Below, in pieces: positions 38,461 to 51,270 of a stretch of 64,000 bases of DNA (the stretch's first letter is position 1; the number at the start of each line of letters is the position of its first letter). The DNA comes from Larimichthys crocea (Eukaryota; Chordata; Actinopteri; Sciaenidae). The notes below the pieces were generated by a model. That model was given only the letters and a program-made list of their open reading frames with translations, did not search any database and had not been told where the DNA came from. Location: the NCBI RefSeq assembly GCF_000972845.2, contig NC_040033.1, positions 3,934,241-3,998,240 of the forward strand. The letters run 5' to 3'. The position numbers were made by a program, and so were the translations under genes.

Positions 38461-41400
38461 AGTTTTATACTTCTTTGTGTAACCTACCATACATACTGAA
38501 TCTAGGTTTCTTCTTCTGATTCTTTCTTTCACTTCTATTCTTTGTCTGTCCATTATTTTCTGTGTCTATTTTTATTTTCAAGGAGACGGACCAGGTCCAC
38601 TTCTCTTTACAGGCAATTCAAAGTATTGATTGCCATCAGACTGTGGAATTTGATGGACTATTGGTTGAACAGTTGCGTGCACATCCACTAAGCCTCACTG
38701 GGATAGGTGCTGGATCCAAAAATATCAATAGGAATACAAAATGTCACTGATAAAACTTCAATTTTGGGTAGATATGTCCCTGAAAAATCTATATACAGTC
38801 GCACAGGGAGTGGTGTGTTTTTTGACTGAAATAAATTGAAGCTCAAAAAATGTTTAGCAAGCTTGTGAGCCAGCAGATGACAGAAGAGAGAAAACTTCTA
38901 TTTCTACTTTCCACAAAATATTTCCTTTATTTCTTTTTCTGTTGTCTGCTACTTTCCCTCCATCTCCTCTTCCTCTCTTTAACTCTCAGCCTGTGTCAGT
39001 ACTAATTGCTCTCCTACATGAAAAAACTTCCACCCGTCCATCCAGTCAGCTCTTGCAAACTCCTAACATCCCTCTCTCTCTTCCTCTCTTGCTCCATCCT
39101 CTCATCCCCTTCTGTTCGCTTCTCATTACCGAACATATTGCTGGATTAGTGCATGTCTGTGTCTGAGTGTTTTACGCCCTCAACTAGGATTCTGCTTCCA
39201 CAGCTTTTTCTGGGTCTGTATGTCACTTTCCTCATCTCCCGTTCTGCGCTTCACTTTTTCACTCTCGCTCTCTTCCAAACAAAAACATGTCAAATGACTA
39301 AACGGCTAAGCCACAGTTTATGTGTCTTTTGTCTCTCTTGTTTTTCAGGCTGATTCCTCAGCCCGATCTTACACAGTCTTCGCTATAGTTCAAGCAGCGT
39401 CACTCAAAGGGATTAAATTATGAACATCAAATTTGTTAAAGCATCAATAACGCTGCTCGACTTAATCTGCAGTTAGAAAAATCTTATCTTCCCGAGTTCA
39501 AGCTGCATGTCAGCGACCCTCCCAGTGTGTCTTTGAGCACGAGTCCCTGCTGGGGCTCCTCTGTGGCTGAGAGCTACCTCTGCCCTCATTTGTGGGAGCC
39601 GGTGAAAAGAGGATTTCCCTACAGGGATTTAAAAATTATTGGATAATGATTTCTTAAATTATTAAATACTACCTTCTCCTTTGTGAAGTGAATAAGCTTC
39701 ACAGCTCTGGAGGGCCCTTCAGATCATCTCTGAAGTGTTAAACTGTTCTTAAAATAATGCTGCGAGGAAAAACGCGTCTAGGGGGAGTTGTCCTCAATAG
39801 AAAATACGATTGTAGATTTGACCACAGTAATAACTATCCTCACACAGACCATCAACGCAATCAGAAGCATTGTTGGTGAAACAATTGAGCTGGTGATAGC
39901 CTGTTAGCAGGGCAGCTTGCATCATATCAGCCAGTCACTGGTCTTTAGCACGAGCCATGCTTCATATTGATTTGTTGTGAGCCTACTTCCATGATGGTAG
40001 GTTATGATTCATACCAAACGATGGCGTCTTCTGCTGACCTAGTTTGTGTGGGTGGAAGTGGTTGTTCATCCTTGTGTAGACAGATATTTGTAAGTCATGC
40101 TCTGTTTCTGACACTCAAATGTGCACACCTCTGTGAACAGCAGTGCATTACGTTTCACCACGCAGCCAAAAGAAAAAAAACAAACAGAAAAATAATAATT
40201 GAAATGGCCTGGAAATATTCCTTGATGAATCACACTGAGAATAGTGTGCTTTATGAATCTCATTACCAAACCTAAATTGTTTCAGGCACAGCTCAGTGTG
40301 TGTGTGAGAGAGAAAAAGACTCTGACAAGTCCTGGTAACAGACTGCTGGCGCTGCATGAATGGGGACCACAGAGCTTCTAGCTTGGAGCTGTTACAGGGA
40401 CACATGCTACAAACGCAAGCACACACACATGCAAGTTCTGTAATGTTATTTTTTCCTCATTTGTCTCCATTTCTGACCTTACTTGGTGAAACAACGTGAA
40501 CAGAGCAGGGTAGCATGCTGGCAAAGGTAATAATCTACAGAATATATTAGGAGACAAACGCTGCAGCTGATTAGATCTGCAACTTTCAGAATTGGGCTGA
40601 TTCAAGAGGGCTGCAGTAAAATCTGAATAATGTGAGGCTTTCACGGCCTTGCTGAAATCCACAGCAGGAACATTCTGTACTTATTTTCTGCCTCTTCTGT
40701 CTCCCATTCACATACATGCACAAAAATGCATATTTTCAGAAACTGCATGTTATTTATGCACAGACCTACATTTTTAACTTAACTGACATAGTAACATTGC
40801 AGCACAATAATAACTTGTTTTTCTTCACTGAAATGTCTGTAATTCATGTCAGAAATAACATCAGGATATGGATTGATGGCATTAAGTTCTGGTCATCGTC
40901 ATCAGTTCATATAACCCTGTTGTTTACGTCATTACACCCCTGCTGGTCGGTCCAGGCTGACAGCTCATCCTTCCTCCGATCTGAATGAATCTCTACGTCT
41001 CTTTCATCTGGAAGGCTTCATAAATAATAAACACAGCAGCAATGCGGACCTATATGCCAACACAGAGGGGCTGCTTTGATGGATGAGGTAAAGTTTGACC
41101 CTTGCTGTCTTTGTGTATGAAGTTTAACACTGAAATACAGAAAGGATGTTGACCGTGGAATACTCAACATACTTAAAAAAACAAGCCCGAGCTGCAGCTG
41201 TGGTGACATGACATGTTTCACCATTTTCCTATTTTCTTTCCCCATTCCTGCCTGCCTGGTTTTCCATGTAAACAAAACCATATTTAGATGATGAAATGAA
41301 ACTCGCTTCTCAAACCACCATCCAAAACATCTCCAACTATAGACATGACCAAGTTCTTTCAGATCACACATGACTACAGGTCCTCTTTTTAAATTCAGTC

Positions 41401-43929
41401 AGAGGCCAGTACTGGTGCAGTCGACAGAGCACATTATCTAAAATCAACAGTGTTTGTGTCATTCCTTTAATATCCAGACAACAGGCTATTCAACAGTGAT
41501 GAGGGCAAGGAGCTAAACAGATAAATACCAGTGAACCAGCTTGGTTTGCAGTAATAAAGGCTGCTTAGAAACACTCCATAAAAGGAGCTAGTAACTGTTT
41601 GTATATGAATGTTGACCAATGTGCATAACACGATGAAGGAGTCATAACAAAGATACAAAGTGACATGCTGCAAAATAAAGTTTAGATCATATTTAAAGTC
41701 ACACTCACATAGTCCCTCTCAGCAAACACACAACTAGCTGCAGTTAAAGTCCCATGGAACCATTAACTGGCTCCCCACCTTTCCTTCTCCCCTATCCACT
41801 CATAATTGGCTCACAGACATAATTCTTCATTTGAATCTCCTCTCTCCCTCCCTCCTTCCTTCTCTCTCTTCCTTCTTCACCACCAAACCCGGGGCGACTG
41901 CGGGTCTTTTGTTCTCATACAGGTTGCCGAGTGGAATAAATTCATCCTTAATCACTGAGATTATGGCGGCTCCCTGCTCTCCATTTCCATTAGCATGCTC
42001 AGATGCCTCTCAACCATCACTCTTCCGCGGGGCGGAGACAGAGAGCCGACTTATTACTTATCACAATGCAATCTTGACAGAATCAGAATAAAGTGTGGGA
42101 GCTGAGATGGCCAAATCAGTGGCACATGGACGACGGTTGAATCAACCTTAAAATAAGTGAGAAGGTCAAGATGTCCTTCAAACATGCTGCTCTGCCAGGA
42201 GATGAGGTGTTTTTGTGTATGTTTGTGTCATGTGTGTTGTCATTATACAGTGTTTGAACATAACACTACAAACTGTATATGTATCTGTAATCTACTGAAC
42301 ACACAGCTGTCCTGCTTCAGACTATGGTTTAGCCCTCTGAATGACCTGGAGTTATCTTATTCAGCTCTAATTAAACATATCAATGATGCATTCATTGAAG
42401 CACCTTGATACTTTACTAAAAAACTAATAATAATACTGACTGAAGGCAGCAGGAAGCAATTATATTCAGGATATTAGTTTTATCAGACACTCGGGTAAAC
42501 ACAGTTCAAACAAATTTCATACCAAATATGGACCTCTGAAAAGTTTCTATCATCAAGAAGAAACTTCATCGAGTGGGCCCGATGAAGAAGTTAACATTGG
42601 TGGTTTAAATCAATTCCTGTAAATTTTCATGGAGTAGCTTATTTACTGAAATTTTGTGGACCTGTCAACCTGGAAAGAGTGCGTAGTACATGCACAGCTG
42701 AGCGTGTGTGTGCAGGTTTTTATTTGTCTAGGGATAAGCAGCACAAACATGTGCAAAGCAGAATGCCACCCCACACTGTCTTCAGTGCAGCCTGTGGTTT
42801 GCCTTTGGGCAGTTTGGCTGTACTGTGTTTTCTGACCTTCCATTTCCAGGTACACGTATATAATAAATATATAAATATGTTATATTGTGTGTTCTGTGAT
42901 AGCTTTAGATACATTTCCACAGTGTTGACAACAGTATGTACCAGTATGGCTTATTTCTGTGTACCTTCCAATCCCAAACACCCTCACACTCAATTTGAAG
43001 TGAACACGCCCTCAGACTTTTGATTGCCTCTTCAAAGCCCTTGGTCCAAACACGTAATGCTCATCTGCTTTCTGTGTTGTTGTGCAGGGGCGGACAGTGG
43101 AGTAGGAATGCCCTCAGTGGAGTGAGCTTGCAGCTGGGATTTGTTAAAAACATAGTGAAAGCTCAGCACATTTCCCAGAGTGAGAATAAAGCGTGTTACT
43201 TGCTACTACAGCCGCTTCAGTTTCCATTTCTGCTTTTGTCATTTACATTACGTGCCCTAATTCTTCTATAGAGAAAATATAACTGCTACATTGTAGACTC
43301 AGTCTTCAAGGTGTTATCATTCTTCATAAACAACACAGTTTAAAATGTACAAAGCAGTCTTTGGAGGTATCCCTTAGTATACAGTTAATGATCAATCCTA
43401 AAAGTTCATTACACATAAAGATGAGCACTGAAACGGCAGGTGCCCATTCCCACATTCGCAGATGGGACATCGGTTTGTTCAGAAAGAACTAGTTTGTATG
43501 ATATGCCATCCAACTGTGTTCCACTGGCTGCATGTGCAGCATGAATAGAGAATAATCTGTGAGCTGCACAGCTCTCAGCAAACACAGACTGTTCATTGTC
43601 ATATGGACATCATACCAGCAATATATACACCTTTCACTACAGTTTCAGTGCAGAATATGTCTCTACTAGAACACATTCACAATGTTGCTGCAGGTTGTAC
43701 TGGATATGAGAGGTGATATAAATAGTGGTGTAAGGAATGAGAGCTTGAGAGAGAGTCGACTGTCTCACCTCCGGACACCTGGCCAATCACTGCGTGAAGT
43801 GAGCGGTTTTAGAAAGTGACAGAAATTGTGTGACTCCCCTCTGACTCCCAATTCCGGCTTTAGGAAGCCGTGAGGGAGCGGGGGTTCCAGGTACTCTTCA
43901 AACATCCGACAAGCCCTGCTGTTGAGGCC

Positions 43930-43962
43930 ATTTTTCATTCATTTTTCATTCATTTTTCATTC
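43930..43962. repeat. 11-bp tandem repeat, 3 copies
   Basis: Three perfect copies of ATTTTTCATTC stand in tandem. It is a small simple repeat with no coding consequence seen. Confidence 0.95.
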
Positions 43963-45569
43963 AGGTCATTTGTTTAAAATGTGCTTGTGCATGTCAGAAT
44001 CCATTACGCAGGGTTCTTGTTCTGTCTCTTGTTTCTTAAGACAGAATTCAACAACTGCATCTTGTAAAGTGCTACTCAATATTCCCAACTCATCTCTCAG
44101 TGTTCCTCCTGATCTGGCATCAAGGCGTACGTTACATTTGGTAAATGGGAGCTGACCTCAGACGAAGAAAAAAGACTCTTGGCATTCGGTCTAACCAACA
44201 CCAGCACCGTGTGCTCTGCCAAAGGCCAGGATGGGATGTTACAGTCTGCATAAAGAAGCAAATCTCTCCCTCTCTCTGTCTTTGTGTCTCTCTGGCAGTC
44301 ATCAGCAGCCAGTTGTTACTACTATGCTACCATTCCCCTACACAATGGACCAGGCGGCCATATTTAATTAGCTCTGCGGGTTGATTTACACAAACACAAT
44401 GGACACATCAGTTACTGCCTTGCTGGCCCCCTGGGTGGAGGCTGCGAGGGGGGATCATGACAAATGATGTGTGACTACTACTGCAATGACAGCCATCAGA
44501 CAGGTGTGCGTGTACGTGTGTGTGCATGCAGCAGTCGGGAAGGAAGTGCGTGTATGTGTGGCGGTGGAAGCTGTGCGTCATCGCCGCATGTTTTAGTTAT
44601 GGTGATATGAGCACACATGTCAAGGGACAAGATGACAGGTGTGTGTGCATGCGCGTGTTTGGGTGGACAGGTGCAGCAACACCTGCTCCGCACACGTCAT
44701 GCTGCGTGACCCTCGCCATGTTAGTGCCACAGTATCACTGAAAGCAATGGAACAGCAGTGTTTTGATTTGATGCAAACACATGTTCATCAGTATTTGGTA
44801 CAGTAAAACTTTAATGGCCGATATGAATGGTTTCGGTACTGATGGACATCTGTTCCGCTGGTGGCACAAACTTCTCAAAGAGTAATGTAATCTGCCTAAA
44901 AGGTCTATAATGATTTTGATGTTTATATTCAATTTAAAGTTGGCTCCCTGAGATGAAATCCACCATGTTCCTGCCTCCAGAACGGCCGGTAAACTCTGCT
45001 AATTACTGCAGTGATTGGATTTCCAAACAAATGTCTCAGAAGGACCTTGTGAGGTTAAACCATTCAGAGGGAGGACTCCACAGCATAATTGACTGTGTAA
45101 AGAAAATTACTTCGAATAGAATTTATTTCCAAGTGTCATCAGAGTTTTATGGCACAATTTTCTTTATGGTGTCAGAAGGCACAACTTGTATCGATTAAAT
45201 GGGAATCTTGTCCTCAAATAACTTCAGACTTCCTTAAATTAGATGTCATCAATGATAGAATAAGGCCTGGAGATAGACATTCCAATAGATGGATTTCTTT
45301 TTTAGATCTTATAACAGTATATGAGTGTCAGACAGTCAGTAGTGAAGTTGGTTGTGTTGGTTGGTAGATCCATGTGTAAACAGCAGGTGAAGATGATCAA
45401 AGAGTGGAAGATCCCTCAGAACAGCCTCTCCCCGTCCTGAGCAGGGGCACAAACCCTCGCTCCATGCACAAGAGATGTTTCCTTTTGGCTTAAAGAATAC
45501 TACTTTTGCATGGATGGAAGAGCACATGGACCCTGGTTTGTGTGTTTTTTATATTTATTTTATTTTTTT

Positions 45570-45675
45570 GGTTTGGTTTTGGTTTTTGGTTTGATATTTT
45601 TCTGCCTTTATTGAATAGTGACTGCTGGTTGGAATCGAACAAGGGCTCGGGCATCGTACATGGGACGACATGCAG
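45570..45675 (-). repeat. SINE-like remnant with B-box motif
   Basis: On the minus strand GTTCGATTCC resembles the tRNA-type B box of an RNA polymerase III promoter (plus-strand GGAATCGAAC near 45630). The surrounding text (CCTTTATTGAATAGTG, GGGCATCGTACATGGGA) recalls an abundant fish interspersed repeat. No intact A box or tRNA fold is present, so this is not a tRNA gene. Confidence 0.3.
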
Positions 45676-46509
45676 CCATTGTAAAAGATAACAGCAGCCT
45701 TCCCCCTGTTCTTGGTCACTTGTCCACAGCTTTCACAACAGTATTGCAGAGTAATGGTAACTCCCACAAGGACAAGCTATGAGATGCTGTGTGGATTGGG
45801 GAGGAGGCCGTGTTGAGCAGAACAAGCTCAGTTCTTTACATGAACACAGACTGAATGCTCTAAAAACTCTAAAGAAGTGAACACAGGGAGCAGATAGCCC
45901 AGACTGGAAGGAACAGATATCTGATTACATTGTGTTTAACAGGCCAATACAGTACTGTCAGTTCTCACCAAACAGGAAGTGAGATAACAACCATGTCAGT
46001 GGAATGATGCAGCTTATATATCCAGTTCAGTGAGTAGAAGGAACAGGTAACCGATAAAAGAACCTTTATGACACAGGTGAGTTGTGTTAAAAGAAAATAA
46101 GAAGAAATATTTTAGCTGCTCCATACCAGGTGGTTTGAGGATACTCCTGTTTTTTCTTTTTTACTTGGCAAACACACACGAGCCAGCCATTGTGCCAGGT
46201 GAGGGAAAACAGAACAGCGCTCGTTTCCTCACACCTCCCTCTCTCGATGATCTCCGATAACAAATGACACCATTACTTCTCATGTCGGTGTCCCACTTAA
46301 TGTCTGCGTACTGCTGAGGTAGGCGCCACTGCCACCTGCCCCTAGCCTACCCCCATCCCCTCCTCTCCCCGTGCTGCTGTGGGGGCCACATCTCCAGGTA
46401 GGATGGTGGAGAACAACACCCCCCCTCACAGCTCATGCATCTTCTAAGGTATCCTGCGAATGTGACATCACAAGGTTCTGCCTCATGTACGCATGTTTGA
46501 ATACCACAT

Positions 46510-46510
<1 letters not shown>

Positions 46511-46548
<38 letters not shown>

Positions 46549-46566
46549 GTGTGTGTGAGAGAGAGA
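46511..46566. repeat. (GT)n-(GA)n microsatellite
   Basis: A GT run with one GC interruption that passes into a short GA run. Confidence 0.95.
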
Positions 46567-47721
46567 TCATGTGTGACTGTGTGCCTACAGAGGCCCCCAA
46601 CTGTGGGCCAGGTGCTCCTAATGCTCAATATGACGTACGACATTGCGACATCAGTGCTATATATGGCCAAGTTACATGTCCTTGTATGAATGTGTATGTC
46701 CTGCCTGTGTGTGTGTGTTGTGTGTACTTGAGCAGGTTGAGTTTATCTGCTCTTTTTCAGAAACACCTTGATTCACACTCGCAGGTACAGTCTGTCGTTG
46801 GCCGTTCTGGAGCGATACTAGGTGCCCTTCCTAAAGCTTGCTTATATTTTAATGTGAGTGATGACAGTGTCGTCAGCAGCCCACAGAGCGGGGAACACAT
46901 CGAGTCATTCTTAGATGACACAGCGGAGCAGCACAAGCGTACATATGTGTACAAGTTTGTGCAGTTGGGTGCATGTTCAGCACCACTGTGAGCCTGGCAC
47001 TTGTAGTATGAACATAGATCAGTCTCCTGGCGGTACATTGAAAGCAGGCTGACCTGTCGAAACACATGCACACTCCCTCTTTTCACTGACTCAACTTTGT
47101 ATTCTGGCTGGCGTCCGGGTGTTCACTCAGCCTTGGGAAACGTCCAATGGCCCTAAATTGTCCCCCATCACTCAATGGCTTTATCACTGCCGCAAAGATA
47201 AGTAAATAAATAAATAAATCCATAGATAAATAAACCTTCATTGCCTTTGATGGTGTGTATAAGACGTAAGGCGGCAACAGACGGGAGGGGAATTTACAGA
47301 CGCACGAGTGTGACGCACAAGGCACTGTGCCCCAAGGACAGGCAAAGGACAACCCCAACAATCCTTCTCCCCTCATTAATGATGTCTGTGGTGAAATGGG
47401 GGTAGATATGGGACGAGAAAAGGAGGATGAGATAACGAACGGATTCCAGAATGAAGAATATCAGCTTTCTCTGGGGATGGGGATAGAGGGAGGGACTGGG
47501 AAGGACGAGGAAGAGGAGGATGTGTTGGTGAAGGAGAAAGCTCCAGGGAGGGACAGAAAGGGGAGACAGAGGTCAGAGGTTGGCTGAAGGGCAGGGCACG
47601 TGAAGTACAGGAGGGTGATGCACGTGGAGAACGCCTGGAGCAGGACGGCGTGGGATGAAATACAGGCTGGGGAGATGTGAGCAAAGAATTGAATAAAGCT
47701 CCACCCTCTATTAGTAATGCC

Positions 47722-47741
47722 GAGGTGCCCTTGTGCAAAGC
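47722..47741 (+). repeat. Interspersed repeat fragment (copy 2)
   Basis: GAGGTGCCCTTGTGCAAAGC matches the 19734 copy at 19 of 20 bases. It is in the same orientation and has no recognisable extension. Confidence 0.45.
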
Positions 47742-48639
47742 TCCTGGGAATGAGTCCAATAACAGACATTAGAGAGCAGCTCACAAAAATAGAAGGAGGA
47801 CTGTTTGAAACACTATGAAATACGTTTTAAACTAACTTTTCCAGAAAAAGAAAGAAAAGAAAAAGTTTAGAAAACACACACAGCAATGACTGATGAGACA
47901 GGGAGAGAGAATCTGCTGACGGAGACTAAACCACATAAATAAAACCAGAAGTTGATCTACTATCCCACAGACCAGAGAGGAACACTGAACCTGACTCGAT
48001 CAAATAAATCAGATCAAAAAAACTCAAATAAGCCAAAGACGAATGACACCAAGAAGACAGCAAAGCATCAGATAAGATAAGAGGAAGGGAGCCAAGGAAA
48101 CAGGAGGGGAAAAACAAATGAAGGGGTGAATCTAACCTGAACTGCATGTGATGAAACGATTTTTAAGATGCCGTTAAACGCTACGAGCATGCTCTCCCCG
48201 ACTCACAACTCTAGCTGTGTGACAATCTTGATGAAAAACTGTCCAATAAAGTGGTGGGACAATGAGAATAACCACCTTTAATCTAGAAAGTGAAGGAGCA
48301 GAAGGCACAGGCTGGGAACTGAGGTACATTATTTTAAGGAGACGAGAAACGCTCGGGGCACGCACACACACACACACGCACACACACACAGATGGCTTAG
48401 ATCTTTTAATTAATGAGCATCTCTGCACTCTGACAGGACATTATAAGGGACAGGGGACCATGTATGGGAGCAATAACAGTGAATGATATAGAGTGTACCT
48501 TTGAAACAAAGTGGGGGTCAGCCAAGCACACTGTAATTAAGAACATAACACTTTCCTGTATATATTCCTTTCTAACATCCTAAAGCTAATTAAGGTAAGC
48601 TATCAGAGTTTAACAGTACAAGAAATTGAAGAATTTCAC

Positions 48640-48890
48640 ATGAGGGTTGCAACAGTGTGATATTTTCACAGTAAGATAACGGCCTCAGTTTCACAGTATA
48701 ATGGTATACTGTATTACAGTCATTATTATTATTATTATCAACAGTTAAGATGACCCTTAAAGGACTGAAAAGGCCCAAATGCTTTGATAATTTTATAGAA
48801 TATTACGTCCTATATTTTTTTTTTACCGAGGATAAGCAAACGTACACGATATGATTTTACCATGGTATCAGTAAACTGCTGTCACCTTAC
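48640..48890. repeat. AT-rich repeat remnant with (ATT)n
   Basis: It contains an (ATT)n run at 48721-48739 and phrases such as GTATAATGGTATACTGT and CCATGGTATCAG. These recall an interspersed fish repeat rich in GTATACCG motifs. Identification by recall is tentative. Confidence 0.3.
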
Positions 48891-51235
48891 TCCACATGTA
48901 ATCTTCAATTTTAATGTATAAATGTCATTTTGTTCTTAAATCGTCATGTTTTCATACAGTAGTTAGGATTTACTCAACTGACTGTGGGTTAAACTTTTTC
49001 TATCTGGTAATTCTTGTGTCCGGTGTCGTAAAAGTTCAGAAGTGTTTTGATGGGATGAAGCCCTGTGGTCATAACATCTTAAAGGTTGTGAGACAAGGCA
49101 ATGTGGAGCATGAATTGAACAGGGGACACACATGAGTGATGATTATAGACAGGCTGGGATCGGAGGAGATGGGGCAGAGAGGTTGAAGGCCAGGCTAACA
49201 CCAAGGGGAGTCGGGGAATCAAGGACTGGTTGGTGTGTGTATCCTACCATCAGGAAGCTAAAATAAGCAAGGTCTAAGGGACCAAGGACTGCAAGCGCAC
49301 ATTACAGAGTTGTAGGAGTTTTTCTGAGGGCTGAGTGCAGAGCTTTGGGCCAAACCAGCTGTCCATGAGAGTAAGATGATAGTGCTGGAGTCAGCTCAGT
49401 GAAGGTCAGCAGTATCCATGGCGATGGATCTTTGTTTGTATCAGAATATCAAAAACCAAATCTCATTTTTAGCGTTCAAAATGCTATTTGAAAGATGCCG
49501 AATCCTACTTTATGCACCATTTTACATCCAATATTAAAGCGATTAATAACAGTAGACACACTAAAGACACAAAAAAATGTGCCCATGTCTCTGTCAGAAC
49601 TGTCCCAAGCTCCAGTTTGACAAACCTGTATGACAGACAGAAGCTGGGTGTAGAAAATGACACCTCTGTTATTTTGGGGGAAATCGTCCGTCTGCTGGCA
49701 CCTTCTCACTTGGGAACATCGCACACATTTGTCACACAATTGTCAGAAAAAATGACATTTACCTCTTACATAAGCCAGTGTATAAAATATACCTTTGTGT
49801 GAGTGCATGTGCATGGTGTGTGCCAGTGTCTTGTCATGTGTTTGTGTATACAACAGCTCATCTGATCGCTTTTTGGAATCAGATTTAATGAGCAGAGCAG
49901 GTGGCTCCAGGCCTATAAAATGAAGGAAAACGGATTTGATGGAGACAACTGATTTTATATTTAAATACGTAACATTGAATCCTGTAGATCGATGTGATGT
50001 GTCATGAGTCTCCTTTTAGGACATTTTAAGGATCAGCAGACATCCTGGTACAAGGACGAAGAGTGTTGAAGGCTGGTGAAAAGCGACTGTGCATTATGCA
50101 TCTGTTGGCCAGCATATAAAGGTCAGGGCTGATTGTGTGTCAGAGGCTAAATAGCACAAGACCCCTCCTAATAAATGTCAGCACAGATGATATTTAGAAA
50201 CGGAGTGGTGATGGGAACGCTGATCCACGATCTGTCAATGACGGAATGTGTGTGTTTGTCGTGTGGACAGGGAGATTACACAAACACACAGGTACAAACA
50301 GCCCAACCAACAGCTTTAATAATGTAGTCCAACTGTATAACCTTAACCCCGCCTCGCAGGTTCATCCAACTCATTATTTTACCGTCAGCCTCTACAAATT
50401 ATTGCTAGCGGCTAATTCACTACCAACTATTTATGTCCCCTGACCTCCATGTTTCATTACTGCGGCAGTGACAACATGATGACTCAACCTGCTCATTAGC
50501 ACAATGAGTCTGTGTGTGTAACGGTGTATATGTGCATATATACAGGTAAACTGGTTGCAGGGCAAAGGAGAATTAATCACACACCCACATGCACACAGGA
50601 CCGTTATTAATGTCTACTTTCCTATTCATCAAAGTAGCCCAGTTGGTTGTTGTAGTTGTATTTGTGAGAATCAAAGTGTGTGTGTGTTTATGTGACTTAG
50701 AGTAAAGTGATACACGAGGTAAGAAACAGGTAGATTTATCAAGATGACGTTGCTATTAACGTTTAACATCAGGATGATCTAATGTGCGGTTAAGTTTATA
50801 TTCCACTCAGACTGTGGGAGTGACATTTATCTTACACTACCAGAAATTCTTCTTCACCACTCTCAAACAGGATTTGTGTCCAGTGAGAGCATGGCACATA
50901 TGATCCGCCCTACTCTGCCTCTGATTGGCTAGTGCAGGGTGCCTTTGCTTTGGGTTGGTAAGCGTGGTTGGGATTAGGATAAGAATATCAGGTTAAGCCA
51001 GTTAGAGTCAGGCTAGGGAGGGTACACTGACATGTGTACAGACTATTCTTATTGCCTGTCCACACAGTTAATTCACCAATAAGGCACATCAAACTAAAAT
51101 TTTATATTAAGATGTTAAAAACTACAAAAAGAAATGTTCACTTTGCAGTAAACCACATTCTTCAACATGCATTCACCATTTAAATATAATTTATTCATCA
51201 ATTTACCACCCTCACAAAATGCCCTGAATGGTCTA

Positions 51236-51238
<3 letters not shown>

Positions 51239-51267
<29 letters not shown>
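51239..51267. repeat. (CA)n microsatellite
   Basis: A perfect CA run. Confidence 0.95.

Positions 51268-51270
<3 letters not shown>

Noticed and set aside
45620..45645. tRNA gene suggested by a B-box match on the minus strand
   Set aside because: No A box, anticodon arm or acceptor stem could be paired. At best it is a SINE remnant.
46371..46991. 206-codon plus-strand ORF
   Set aside because: The centre is a (GT)n array read as Cys-Val, with no recognisable domain and no splice-bounded core.
47376..47759. 127-codon minus-strand Pro/Ser-rich ORF, checked as an ERG1a exon
   Set aside because: It has no similarity to the ERG linker or PAS exons I can recall, and its composition explains the open frame.
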